Origin: CAIYRG01 sp964494505
Lineage (GTDB): Bacteria; Pseudomonadota; Alphaproteobacteria; Micropepsales; Micropepsaceae
DNA length: 64,000 nt
NCBI GenBank assembly: GCA_964494505.1
Contig: CAZBRO010000029.1
Location: 1 to 64,000, forward strand
Direction: 5' to 3'
Part shown: in pieces, positions 9,580-18,076 of the stretch
Layout: each line of letters starts with the position of its first letter
Numbering within the stretch: the stretch's first letter is position 1
The notes under the pieces: model-generated
The model's database searches: none
What the model saw: only the letters and a program-made list of their open reading frames with translations
Told to the model about the DNA's origin: nothing
Translations under genes and position numbers: made by a program

Positions 9580-9725
9580 AGCGCCGGAGTTTCTGCTTCC
9601 GTGGCGCGGGCGCCGGCTCGGCGCCGCGCCGAACGATCCGTCAGACAATAGCGGGGCGACCCGGGCCTATTGGTATGGAAGGCTGCTTGTGCGGAAAACG
9701 CCATGGCAGTCGAGCCTGGGCATGG

Positions 9726-9762
9726 GACCCCGTGGCTCAGCGGGATGGAGCGGCAGATTCCT
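9726..9762 (+). repeat. 5' fragment of tRNA-Arg(CCU), candidate island boundary
   Basis: The 37 bases match the first 37 bases of the intact tRNA-Arg gene at 32134-32210 with three mismatches: acceptor strand GACCCCG, the D-arm and the anticodon strand down to the CCT anticodon. The match then ends abruptly, and no 3' half, T-arm or CCA follows. It is not a functional tRNA. The simplest reading is a disrupted attachment-site copy marking the left edge of the accessory block. Confidence 0.7.
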
Positions 9763-9929
9763 GACCGTCGCTTGGAACTTGCTTGCCCGCAGCTTCGAGG
9801 CCCCAGCTCCCAACTGTAAATGGATCGTTGACCTTACCTAATTCATGGGCGGCGGAAGGCTGGCCTCCATGTGGGGGCAGTGGCAGATCTGATCTCGCGG
9901 CATGCGGCGGGCTGGTCGATGAGCGCGAC

Positions 9930-10070
9930 GATGATGGCTCAACGGACGAAGCCAAAGCGGACGTGTTCGATTCTACGAAGCGCAGTCACTCGAATATCAA
10001 ATATTTGAGCCCCATGGAGTTCGGGATGAACGCGGGATCAGCCTGGGCAGCCGTCAACCGAACCGGCAGC
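9930..10070 (+). pseudogene. IS3-type transposase C-terminal remnant
   Basis: A frame here reads DEAKADVFDSTKRSHSNIKY followed by LSPMEFG. This resembles the end of IS3-family orfB transposases, where ADVFDYIE...RRHS.LGYLSP.EFE is typical, with the middle YIERFYNP-like segment missing. No upstream catalytic DDE region or terminal repeats are visible. I treat it as a decayed insertion-sequence scar next to the tRNA fragment. The rest of 9763-10317 shows no supportable gene. Confidence 0.5.
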
Positions 10071-10317
10071 CGCCTAATGCAACCACAACTCGTACGACTC
10101 GTGCCCGGCACTTCAAGGTCCGGCGCCCTCATTCTCATTCAGCCGCCACACAAGCGACGATTCGCATCTTCTGCGAGGTCTGGCGAATTTGTTGTGCGAG
10201 ATTTTCCGATTCCAAAGCCGAGTTTGTTCCGCACTTTATGATCAGACCTTGCATTTTCATGTAACTCATTTTGTACGTCATGGTAGATTACAATAGTCTT
10301 TTATCGGAGCGAGAACC

Positions 10318-10998
10318 TTGGCCGATCGTATCGTTGCAGCCGATCCATATCTCTGGCCCTATGACGGGAGTTTGGCACCGGAAAATACCGCACTGCTCGT
10401 CATCGATATGCAGACGGATTTTTGCGGAAAGGGCGGCTATGTCGATGTGATGGGGTACGATCTGTCGCTGACCCGCGCCCCGATAGCACCGATCCAATCC
10501 GTGCTGGGCGCTATGCGGGCTAAATCCTATCACATCATCCATACGCGCGAGGGGCATCGGCCCGATCTTTCGGACCTTCCGGCCAATAAGCGCTGGCGGT
10601 CCCGTCAGATCGGCGCCGGTATTGGCGATCCCGGCCCATGCGGCCGCATCCTGGTTCGCGGAGAGCCCGGCTGGGAGATCATTCCTGAACTATCGCCATT
10701 GCCTGGCGAACCGGTGATCGACAAACCCGGCAAAGGATCTTTTTGCGCGACCGACCTCGAGCTGATCTTGCGGACACGCGGGATCAGCAACCTTGTCCTG
10801 ACCGGCATCACGACGGATGTCTGCGTTCACACCACGATGCGCGAGGCAAACGATCGTGGATTCGAATGCCTGCTGCTTGAGGATTGCTGTGGCGCGACGG
10901 ACAGGTCCAATCACGACCATGCCGTGAAGATGATCAAGATGCAGGGCGGCGTGTTCGGCGCCGTATCGAATTCTGCAAGCCTCATCGAAGCGCTGTGA
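10318..10998 (+). CDS. Biuret hydrolase-like cysteine amidohydrolase (isochorismatase superfamily)
   Basis: Cysteine amidohydrolase, 226 aa from TTG 10318. The isochorismatase-fold triad is visible: Asp in LLVIDMQTDFCGKGGYVD, Lys in IDKPGKGSFCATDLE, and Cys in GITTDVCVHTTMREANDRG. The segments IHTREGHRPDLSDLPANKRW and GIGDPGPCGRILVRGEPGW closely follow what I recall of rhizobial biuret hydrolase BiuH, which converts biuret to allophanate and ammonia. Its stop overlaps the GTG start of the next gene. Other ureido or carbamoyl substrates remain possible. No allophanate hydrolase is present nearby. Confidence 0.78.
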   Translation: MADRIVAADPYLWPYDGSLAPENTALLVIDMQTDFCGKGGYVDVMGYDLSLTRAPIAPIQSVLGAMRAKSYHIIHTREGHRPDLSDLPANKRWRSRQIGAGIGDPGPCGRILVRGEPGWEIIPELSPLPGEPVIDKPGKGSFCATDLELILRTRGISNLVLTGITTDVCVHTTMREANDRGFECLLLEDCCGATDRSNHDHAVKMIKMQGGVFGAVSNSASLIEAL

Positions 10999-11504
10999 TC
11001 CAGCCCGGAAAATCGTCGCTTATCGTGGAGGCGCTCCACGACACCATCGCGGCGGTTGCTCCTTCACAGCACCTCTACCGCGGGGCGCTGGTCGCAATCC
11101 TGGACGACATTCGCGCGATGGCAGAAGGGCGAATGCGCCCTGAGCCTCACGCGAATTCCTGGGACGACCTTCCTTGGACACATTTTCGCGGCGGAATCGA
11201 CCAAATCGTTCTCTCCTGCCCGGCGGGTGGAGAGTCAGTCGCCGCTCTCTTGCGCTATCGCGCAGGCGCCTCAGTGCCCCATCACTTGCACGTGGGCAAT
11301 GAGCACATCGTCATTCTTGCAGGAAGTCAGCAGGATTCGCACGGGCGATATCGGCGTGGGACTGCGACATGCAATCCGGCCGGCACGGCTCATAGCGTGC
11401 TCAGCCTCAAGGGCTGTGTTGTCGGCGTCTTCTGGGAAAAGCCCGTGCGATTCCTGGCGAGTTGGAAACAAGATCCACGTGATCCAACCCGCCAGGATCG
11501 CTGA
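10995..11504 (+). CDS. Cupin-domain protein (ChrR-like) coupled to the biuret hydrolase
   Basis: 169 aa from GTG 10995 (GTGA overlap with the hydrolase stop). The C-terminal half is a single cupin. The first motif, HHLHVGNEHIVILAG, carries the expected two His, Glu and His ligand pattern; the second motif, GTATCNPAGTAHSVLS, has a Ser where Asn is usual. The N-terminal part is helical with no clear domain. ChrR-type cupins serve as metal-binding sensors or enzymes. Coupling to the hydrolase implies a role in the same pathway, but the reaction is unknown. Confidence 0.75.
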   Translation: MIQPGKSSLIVEALHDTIAAVAPSQHLYRGALVAILDDIRAMAEGRMRPEPHANSWDDLPWTHFRGGIDQIVLSCPAGGESVAALLRYRAGASVPHHLHVGNEHIVILAGSQQDSHGRYRRGTATCNPAGTAHSVLSLKGCVVGVFWEKPVRFLASWKQDPRDPTRQDR

Positions 11505-11512
11505 CGCAACCG

Positions 11513-13093
11513 TTACTCCGCCGCAGCGTGCTCGAGTTCGGCCGCGGGCATCGACGAAACCGTCTCGCTTCTGCGGCTGAACGCCAGGCAAACCGCGCCT
11601 ATCATCAAATATCCGAGCGCCACCGGGGCCGAATTACCGATACCGAGCGAAGTGCCGTGGATAAAGCCGAAGAATGAGAAGACGGCTCCGGCGCCGGCAT
11701 AGATTGCGGCCCATTTGAATCGCTGGTCGATGATGAACACGGCAATCGCGCCGAGAATCAATCCCGCCAGCACCGCCCCGCCGCCGAGCAGGGCCATGCC
11801 ATGGTACACAACGCCGTTGCCTGCGAGCTTATCGAAGCCGACGGCGGCGGCGTTGGTTCCAGCTGCACCGAGGGCGCCGTCGATCTGGGTTTGCGCCCAA
11901 CTCGCGATGTTGGGCAACAGCGCCAGAACCACCGCCGGAGCATGCTTCGACGGCACGGCTTGGAAGGCCTGCGCCCCGATCACCAATCCGATATAGAGCA
12001 GGATCGGAAGGATCGCGACCAGGGGGATGACGGCCAGCAATAGGGCCGTCAACCCGAGAAAGCAGACAATGCTGATAACGCCACCGGTAGCGACCGAATA
12101 GCCAATCCGGCCGCCGACCGATTTCCAGCCGGGGTGACCGATATAAACAGCCGGTGGAAACGGACTGCCGAGAACCGCGCCGATGATCGCGCCCGTTCCG
12201 TCGGCCAGCAGGATCTTACGCAAGGAGTAATCGTCACCCGCCGCCGAAGCGCTCTCTACGTTGTTCATCCCCTCAGTGAAATTGTAAATGCCGAGGGGAA
12301 TCGCCGTAACCAGCAGCGGCCCGACGCCGTTCAGGGCTTTGAGGAAATCGCCCGACGGATAGGGCAAATGCAGTCCGAACTGCGAGAACGAAGCCACCAC
12401 TTGGGCGGGCTGCATCAGTTCGTCCAGATGGAGGAGCTTTGCCACCCACGCCAGCACGGTCCCGACGACCACCGCGGCGAGGCCACCCGGGACGCCGCCG
12501 GGCAGCCGGACGTTGGCGGTCCAGCTCAACAGGACGATCGTAAGCGACAACATGAACAGCCACGGCTTCTCCCAGCCCTGGAAAATTGGCGAGAGCGAGA
12601 TAAAGGTGATCGAGATGCCGGCCAGAGTGCCCAGCATCGCCGCCCTTGGTGTGTATTTGCGAACGGTTGGGCCGACAAACGCGCCGATCAGAACGATCGC
12701 TCCAATGACCAGGCACCAGATCAAGCCCGATTCCCAAGCCAGGATGGCGTCATTGGTCTTGATGTAGACCGGCAGCATAATCAGGAATACCACGATGAAC
12801 ATATGCGGTACGCTGGGGCCGTAAGGCATGGCCGTCACATCGCTGCGGCCGCTTGTTTTCGCGAGCTGCCACGCCAGATAGGCGTAATACAGATTGCCGA
12901 TGGGAAGTGCGATGCCGAGTGCCGGAAGGATCCGGCCATACACGATCCCTGCCGGCAGATGAACGACACCGAGGCATAGTCCCGTCAGCACAATGACGTT
13001 GAGCAGGACATTGGTGAACAGACCGAAAAATCCGTTCCAGTCGCCGGGCACCCACAAACGCGGCCCGGTGCGGAGAGAAGCGAGAGTGCTCAT
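11513..13093 (-). CDS. NCS2/xanthine-uracil-type permease
   Basis: Integral membrane transporter, 526 aa, start ATG 13093 behind AGGAG. About 12-13 hydrophobic segments are visible. The motif PYGPSVPHMF and the NCS2-like stretch IYNFTEGMNNVESASAAGDD point to the nucleobase-cation symporter-2 group. It is the last gene of a minus-strand operon led by an outer-membrane protein and an amidohydrolase. The likely cargo is the ring or linear ureide compound that feeds the two hydrolases. It converges with the cupin gene at 11504, leaving only 8 bases. Confidence 0.85.
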   Translation of the reverse strand: MSTLASLRTGPRLWVPGDWNGFFGLFTNVLLNVIVLTGLCLGVVHLPAGIVYGRILPALGIALPIGNLYYAYLAWQLAKTSGRSDVTAMPYGPSVPHMFIVVFLIMLPVYIKTNDAILAWESGLIWCLVIGAIVLIGAFVGPTVRKYTPRAAMLGTLAGISITFISLSPIFQGWEKPWLFMLSLTIVLLSWTANVRLPGGVPGGLAAVVVGTVLAWVAKLLHLDELMQPAQVVASFSQFGLHLPYPSGDFLKALNGVGPLLVTAIPLGIYNFTEGMNNVESASAAGDDYSLRKILLADGTGAIIGAVLGSPFPPAVYIGHPGWKSVGGRIGYSVATGGVISIVCFLGLTALLLAVIPLVAILPILLYIGLVIGAQAFQAVPSKHAPAVVLALLPNIASWAQTQIDGALGAAGTNAAAVGFDKLAGNGVVYHGMALLGGGAVLAGLILGAIAVFIIDQRFKWAAIYAGAGAVFSFFGFIHGTSLGIGNSAPVALGYLMIGAVCLAFSRRSETVSSMPAAELEHAAAE

Positions 13094-13120
13094 GATGGTC
13101 TCCTTTCGTGAGCGAAGGAA

Positions 13121-13783
13121 TCAGCCGAGAGCGGCCAGAACGGACGCGGAAGGTGCGACCCAGCCAAAGATGCCGCCTTGCGCCTTGATCATGCGCAACC
13201 CCATGTCCTGGAATTCGGGAAAGTAGGAACCGACGCAATCTTCGAGCACGAGGCAGTCGTAGCCGCGGTCATTCGCCTCGCGCACGGTCGTATTGACGCA
13301 AACCTCTGTCGTGACGCCGCAAACGATCAGTTGCGATATCCCGGCGTGCTTTAGAATCGCGTCGAGATCCGTCGCGTAGAATGCGCCTTTGCCCGGTTTG
13401 TCGATGACCGGTTCGCCGGAGATCGGATAAAGCTCGGGAATGATGTCGTGGCCGGCCTCGCCTCGCACCAGGATGCGGCCCATCGTCCCTTCGTCGCCGA
13501 TGGCGACCGCGGGGTTGCCGCGGACTTTCTTGGCGGGAGGAAGATCGGCAAGGTCGGCACGGTGGCCTTCCCGGGTATGGATGATTTTCAGCCCCGCTTT
13601 GCGCGCCGCTTCCAGTAACCGCCGGGCCGGGGCGATGGTGCGCCTCAGCAGCGAAACATCGTTGCCCAGAGATTCGCCGAAGCCTCCGGGCTCCATGAAG
13701 TCGCGCTGCATATCGATGATCAGAAGCGCCGCTCGCGCGGGTTGAAAATCGAACGCATAGGGTTCAGCAGGAATCGCAACCAT
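13121..13783 (-). CDS. Second isochorismatase-family cysteine amidohydrolase
   Basis: 220 aa from ATG 13783; the in-frame ATG at 13804 would place GGAGGG inside the gene, whereas that sequence is well placed as ribosome site for 13783. The triad is present: Asp in LLIIDMQRDFMEPGG, Lys in IDKPGKGAFYATDLD, Cys in GVTTEVCVNTTVREANDRG. It shares IHTREGHRADLADLP and GRILVRGEAGHDIIPELYP with the hydrolase at 10318 but has GTMGRIL in place of GPCGRIL, so substrate preference may differ. It sits between the outer-membrane protein and permease genes, all on the minus strand. Confidence 0.85.
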   Translation of the reverse strand: MVAIPAEPYAFDFQPARAALLIIDMQRDFMEPGGFGESLGNDVSLLRRTIAPARRLLEAARKAGLKIIHTREGHRADLADLPPAKKVRGNPAVAIGDEGTMGRILVRGEAGHDIIPELYPISGEPVIDKPGKGAFYATDLDAILKHAGISQLIVCGVTTEVCVNTTVREANDRGYDCLVLEDCVGSYFPEFQDMGLRMIKAQGGIFGWVAPSASVLAALG

Positions 13784-13800
13784 GCTCGCCTTCCCTCCGT

Positions 13801-14664
13801 TCAATAGCCGAAGCTGAAGCCGGCGAAACCGTTGATTTCATCCCGGTGGCCGCCGGAACCGGGTCTTGCCGTTCCGATCAGGGTTTGTGCAAAACGCAGG
13901 CGCTCGTTGATGAAGTCGTAGTATTGGAAGCCGGCCTTGGCGCTCCAATGGCCGAAGCGGGCCGCGAATGGCAGGGGATAGGTCAGGGTCAGACCGGTCG
14001 AGAACACGCCGACACCATTGTCTCCGCCCCAGTAGCTGCTCGGACCGACCGTCACCCAGGTTGGCACGGAGAGCGTGAAGGGCATGAGGTCGACCGACGG
14101 CGCCATGCCGATCTCGACATCGTAGGTGCCGCCGCGCCGGCCGGTGACCACTGTGGAATCGCCGGATATGGCGTAGAACAACTTGACGTAAGGCTTCAGG
14201 TGAACCGGCAGGCCCAGACCGGAATCGTCAAACGACAAAGCGGATTCCAGGTTGGTTTCCGTCTTGAAATTGCCCGGCGGACTCAGGAACTGGCCCAGTT
14301 GGACATCGAGATTCCAGTTCTTGCCGAAGTGGAAGCTGGGCCCCGCGAACCAGTCGAATTCGTTCCAGGCGCCCACGGGACCGTTGTGCTGCGTGGTGTT
14401 GATATCGTTGAATGTTCCCACTACGAACGAAACATCGTCGATAGCTTCGGCGGGGTCGTGGTAAAGCCCAAAGACCAGACCTGTAATGATCTGGACGGTG
14501 AGGCCTTTATTGGTCACCATCAACCCGCGCGGGGTGATGTAATCATTCGAAAAATTGACGATGCCAAATCCGTGAATGGCGGAGGGTGCGTCTTGGGCGT
14601 GGGCGACGGGAACGGCAACAGAGAAGGCAGCCAGAATCGAGGCCGCGAGAAATTTCCATTTCAT
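13801..14664 (-). CDS. Outer-membrane beta-barrel protein of unknown substrate
   Basis: 287 aa with a signal peptide (MKWKFLAASILAAFSVAVPV, cleavage after AHAQ). The rest is rich in aromatic, alternating beta-type segments and ends in aromatic GFAGFSFGY, a typical barrel C-terminus. It is first in the minus-strand operon with the amidohydrolase and permease. An uptake channel for the same compound is the likely role, inferred from context. Putative ribosome site AAGGATG precedes ATG 14664. Confidence 0.7.
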   Translation of the reverse strand: MKWKFLAASILAAFSVAVPVAHAQDAPSAIHGFGIVNFSNDYITPRGLMVTNKGLTVQIITGLVFGLYHDPAEAIDDVSFVVGTFNDINTTQHNGPVGAWNEFDWFAGPSFHFGKNWNLDVQLGQFLSPPGNFKTETNLESALSFDDSGLGLPVHLKPYVKLFYAISGDSTVVTGRRGGTYDVEIGMAPSVDLMPFTLSVPTWVTVGPSSYWGGDNGVGVFSTGLTLTYPLPFAARFGHWSAKAGFQYYDFINERLRFAQTLIGTARPGSGGHRDEINGFAGFSFGY

Positions 14665-14768
14665 TTGACATCCTTATGGGTTGAATATGCGTGACGCCTC
14701 CTTCTCCCCGGTGTCTCGAATGGGTCGCGAACCGCCAAAAAGGGTGCGGCCGGGCTGTTGGACACCTT

Positions 14769-14780
14769 CTTGTATACAAG
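14769..14780. promoter_or_regulatory. Perfect palindrome, candidate GntR operator
   Basis: CTTGTATACAAG is a perfect 12-bp palindrome about 105 bases upstream of the outer-membrane protein start and 260 bases downstream of the GntR gene. FCD-subfamily GntR regulators typically bind short TTGTATACAA-like palindromes. It would place the operon start under control of the adjacent regulator. Only one exact copy was noticed. Confidence 0.55.
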
Positions 14781-15041
14781 ATCATAATCGGTGATTTAGC
14801 AAAATCCGTGCCAGCGAGCGGATGCGCCGCAAACCAGGATGCTCGCGGGCGGCGCGGCGCGAAAGCGCAGAAATCCGCCAAAAATCGCAGGCGAGACGCG
14901 GACGCTGCCAACGCGTTGGCAGCCATGCCGGACAGCCCGCCACGACAATCGCCTCAATCTGCATCACCGGTGACTGATTCTAAGGCAATCGGGCGTCCGA
15001 ACGGCCATCGCCCCGCCGCTCCGGGCGCAACGGGTTACAAA

Positions 15042-15782
15042 TCAGGCGACGATTCCGTCCGATTTGCCGGCGCGCCCCGCAGAGGCCCCAATTTTGGCGG
15101 TGCCGCCCGACGAGCGCGCACGCTCGCGCGCTTCATGCAACATATGAATCGTGATCTTGCGCGCTTCCATTCGGTTTTGAATAATATGCGCGCGCAACAG
15201 AATGCATGCTTCCGACACGCGGTGATTGAGGATGAGCTTCAAAAGCTTGGCGTGCTCCTCATAAGTCGCGTCGATTCGCTTCTGCTTGAGAAAGCCGAGA
15301 CGACGGATCACGCGGATCTTTTCCGTTACATCGGAATGGACGCGCCCCATTTCCTTATTGCCCGCAGCTTCAAGCAGGCGGGTGTGAAAGGCTTCGTCGA
15401 GCGCGGCGACGGCACGGGCATCCCGCTGACGTTTGCTCAAAGGGACGAGCCATGTCGCCTCCAGATCGGCCAAAGGCGGGTTGTCCATCTTGCAGAGACG
15501 CTCGACGGCCGCGGTCTCGATGACCACCCGTAGATCGTAGAGTTCATCGAAATGATCGAAATTGAAGGGCCGAACGCGCCAACCGCTGCGGAATTGAACC
15601 TCGAAATAGCCTTCGTGTTTCAATCTATAGAGGGCGCCTCTCACGGGAGTTCGCGAGGTTCCATAGCGCTCCGCCAACTCCGTCTCAGTAAAACGATCCC
15701 CAGGCAACAGAAGAAAGTCAAAGATTTCCTCTTTGATTTTCTTGTAGATTCCTTCAGCCGCTTGGTTTGCTTGTTGCGTCAC
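15042..15782 (-). CDS. GntR-family transcriptional regulator (FCD type)
   Basis: 246 aa from GTG 15782, six bases after GGAGG; longer in-frame starts lack such a site. The N-terminal winged helix is clear (EIFDFLLLPGDRFTETELAE then RYGTSRTPVRGALYRLKHEG), and the FCD effector domain includes LRVVIETAAVERL, DEAFHTRLLEAAGN and the C-terminal EEHAKLLKLIL. FCD regulators bind small organic acids or related metabolites, usually with a metal, and repress neighbouring catabolic genes. Here the likely target is the minus-strand operon starting at 14664. Confidence 0.9.
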   Translation of the reverse strand: MTQQANQAAEGIYKKIKEEIFDFLLLPGDRFTETELAERYGTSRTPVRGALYRLKHEGYFEVQFRSGWRVRPFNFDHFDELYDLRVVIETAAVERLCKMDNPPLADLEATWLVPLSKRQRDARAVAALDEAFHTRLLEAAGNKEMGRVHSDVTEKIRVIRRLGFLKQKRIDATYEEHAKLLKLILNHRVSEACILLRAHIIQNRMEARKITIHMLHEARERARSSGGTAKIGASAGRAGKSDGIVA

Positions 15783-16209
15783 TTCAATCCTCCGCAGCAC
15801 ATGTGCGCGAACTTGGAGGTCAAGCTCGGCCGATCCTTGGCGGACAGGCAGAGTGAAGCGCACCACAGAAACCGTAAGATGAACGGCCCTACAAAACAAG
15901 CGGAGGCAAAAAATCTAATATTGCGGCACTCGGCGATTTGAAAATGAGCAGATACCAACTCTGCAACTCCCAGTCCCCGAGAAGCGGTCTCAGCGTTGCG
16001 GCGCGCGCAGCGCAAACCCCGCAGTCCTAATACCTGTTCGCTCGGCGTGAAAGAGCCAGCCGTCAATTCGATTTTATGTCCGTCTCCTTCTCGCTCTCGA
16101 CTGGATTCGGGCCTAGAGTACAGTTTGCATGCGACTACCGGTTTGCGCGGGTCGGAGCCGGGCCGGATGATTGGGTAAGCGTAACCATCTCTGAGAGGTT
16201 GACGCACTC
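15783..16209. other. Intergenic region between the GntR and DUF4157 genes
   Basis: 427 bases in which I see no supportable gene, RNA or repeat. It separates two divergently transcribed genes and should hold both promoters. Confidence 0.4.
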
Positions 16210-17928
16210 ATGTATGCTCCGAAGGTCGCCAAGGCCCGCACACCGCCAGGAGGAAGTCCGGCCGGCAGGCGACACTCGCATGTGATGTCTCTCAAACAAG
16301 GGTTTGGCGATTGCGGCGAGAAGCAGAGAGGAGCCGCAGGAGAGGGCACGAAGACTCGAGGAGGACTGCAAGGAAGCGCCTTCGATTTCGGCAAAATTCC
16401 GGCACATGCGCCGGATCGACCGGACCTTTCCGAAAGGCCATTATCCTTCGCGGCGCCAACGCCGGCCTCAGGTCATAATCCGTCGAATCCCGTGATGGGG
16501 CAGGCCAATTCCCCGCGTGAGCACGAAGCGGACAGCATCGCCAACCAGATCGTGGCTGGCCCCACCCGGCCGGCCATGCGAAGCAGAGCGCCGCATATCA
16601 ATCTCACGCCATTCAGGACCGAGGACGGCAAGGGCCGGTTCGCACCACGCAACGTGCGGCGGGCAGTCGCCGAGCCGGGCCGTCCGCTCGATACCGGCAC
16701 GCGCACATTCTTTGAACCCAGGTTCGGCCGCAGCTTTGCCGATGTTCGCGTTCATGATGACCGCGTCGGCGGGGCCGCCGCCAAAGAAATCGGCGCGAAT
16801 GCCTTCGCCTTGGGCAATCATATCGCTTTCGCGCCCGGCCGCTACGCACCCGGCACCATCGCAGGCAAGCGGCTGATTGCGCACGAGCTGGCACATGTCG
16901 CCCAATCCGGCGGGGCGCATGATGTCGTGCGCCGCGATATCGCCGAGGCCAATTTGCCCACAACGCCGGTTTCGCAAATTATGGCGGATCCCGCGTATTT
17001 CGAGAATGGGATAGCGCGAATTGAGTTTTACGGCGCCGAGATGGCGCGACTGATCTATTCCAACGGTCAACAATATGATCTTGGCCTCGTGCCAGGGCAG
17101 ATCCATGCGCCTATCGAGGCGGTCGATTACCGCACGCCGCGCACAGCTCATGCGATAGTAACCAGAGATGGCGCCGGCCCGGCGGTCGGAACGATCGATT
17201 TCGTCCCGCGTGCCCGCGATATCCAGGCCGGCCCCGGCGTGACGGTCGATCAGGTTGTCGATGCCACACATCGGGTTATCCGCTTCACACACGACCCCGT
17301 GACGGGCCGCATCATGCCGACTGAGGTGAATAGCATCTCCGCCCCGCGCCTCTGTGAGGCGTTGCGCGGCGCGGAAGCGGAGTATGTCCGCAATACCGAC
17401 GCACTGGCGCACGGAATGGTGCGCGCTCTCACAATTCTGGACTACGCGCTTATGATCTACAGCGCGGTGGACGCCGTGATTGGGATCGCGGGGCGCGTCG
17501 GGGGTACAGCCGAAGCCTCTGCGGCCGCCACCGCCGCTTCAGCGTCTCGCGCGCAGGCCTCGCTCACGAGCCTGTTCCTTCAACTGTTGCGCACCGGGGG
17601 CGTCGAAAGCGCAACCGTGGAAGGCGTCGGCCTGGGGGGCGTGCGGGCGACGATGCGGGCAACGGAGCTGATCGTTGAACGGGATGCCATCGTGAACGTC
17701 GGGCGCGTCGCCGGTCAGGGACGGCTCGTGACCAGCGCCTTCGAGCAGGCAGCGATCGCCGCGGCCCGGCAGGCCGGTGCGCTCAGTGCGCGCGTCGCCT
17801 ACCACACCGTCGTCAACGCCGAGTGGGGTGCCTACCTTGAATCCATGGGTTACAGCTATGAGGTCATCGCGGGGACAACGCCGGGGGTCATCGTGACGAG
17901 GGTGCTGACCAAAGTCTTCACTCTGTAG
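16210..17928 (+). CDS. DUF4157 (eCIS core domain) protein with HExxH motif
   Basis: 572 aa, no signal peptide. Residues about 150-240 form the DUF4157 core: TRTFFEPRFGRSFADVRVHD, FALGNHIAFAPGRYAPGTIA and the zinc-type motif IAHELAHVAQSGG. This domain is named for its association with extracellular contractile injection systems, where such proteins are cargo or accessory peptidase-like factors. The N-terminal 90 residues are low complexity, Gly/Pro-rich. The C-terminal half (about 300-572) has a hydrophobic helix near 400-425 and an unrecognised Ala-rich region that could be an effector or self-associating domain. No tail, sheath or baseplate genes lie nearby, so it is an orphan. Start choice is uncertain; ATG 16210 lacks a strong ribosome site. 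Confidence 0.8.
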   Translation: MYAPKVAKARTPPGGSPAGRRHSHVMSLKQGFGDCGEKQRGAAGEGTKTRGGLQGSAFDFGKIPAHAPDRPDLSERPLSFAAPTPASGHNPSNPVMGQANSPREHEADSIANQIVAGPTRPAMRSRAPHINLTPFRTEDGKGRFAPRNVRRAVAEPGRPLDTGTRTFFEPRFGRSFADVRVHDDRVGGAAAKEIGANAFALGNHIAFAPGRYAPGTIAGKRLIAHELAHVAQSGGAHDVVRRDIAEANLPTTPVSQIMADPAYFENGIARIEFYGAEMARLIYSNGQQYDLGLVPGQIHAPIEAVDYRTPRTAHAIVTRDGAGPAVGTIDFVPRARDIQAGPGVTVDQVVDATHRVIRFTHDPVTGRIMPTEVNSISAPRLCEALRGAEAEYVRNTDALAHGMVRALTILDYALMIYSAVDAVIGIAGRVGGTAEASAAATAASASRAQASLTSLFLQLLRTGGVESATVEGVGLGGVRATMRATELIVERDAIVNVGRVAGQGRLVTSAFEQAAIAAARQAGALSARVAYHTVVNAEWGAYLESMGYSYEVIAGTTPGVIVTRVLTKVFTL

Positions 17929-18076
17929 GGACTCCTTCATGGGGAGCGCGTCTGAAAGTATGGATCGCAACGAGCTTCGCGGTCGTCTGTTCGGATAAGC
18001 TTGGTGGCCGTTTCGAGCAGATATCGTGCTTTTGCGCCCTGGCCAGTCGGGACTAAGACCACATTCGAGAAATGCC

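Noticed and set aside
9763..9820. Possible 3' half of the tRNA after the 5' fragment
   Set aside because: No T-arm, no acceptor complement and no CCA could be aligned.
9783..10241. Complete 152-residue gene
   Set aside because: Only the middle resembles a transposase end; the flanks are low complexity and no ribosome site is seen.
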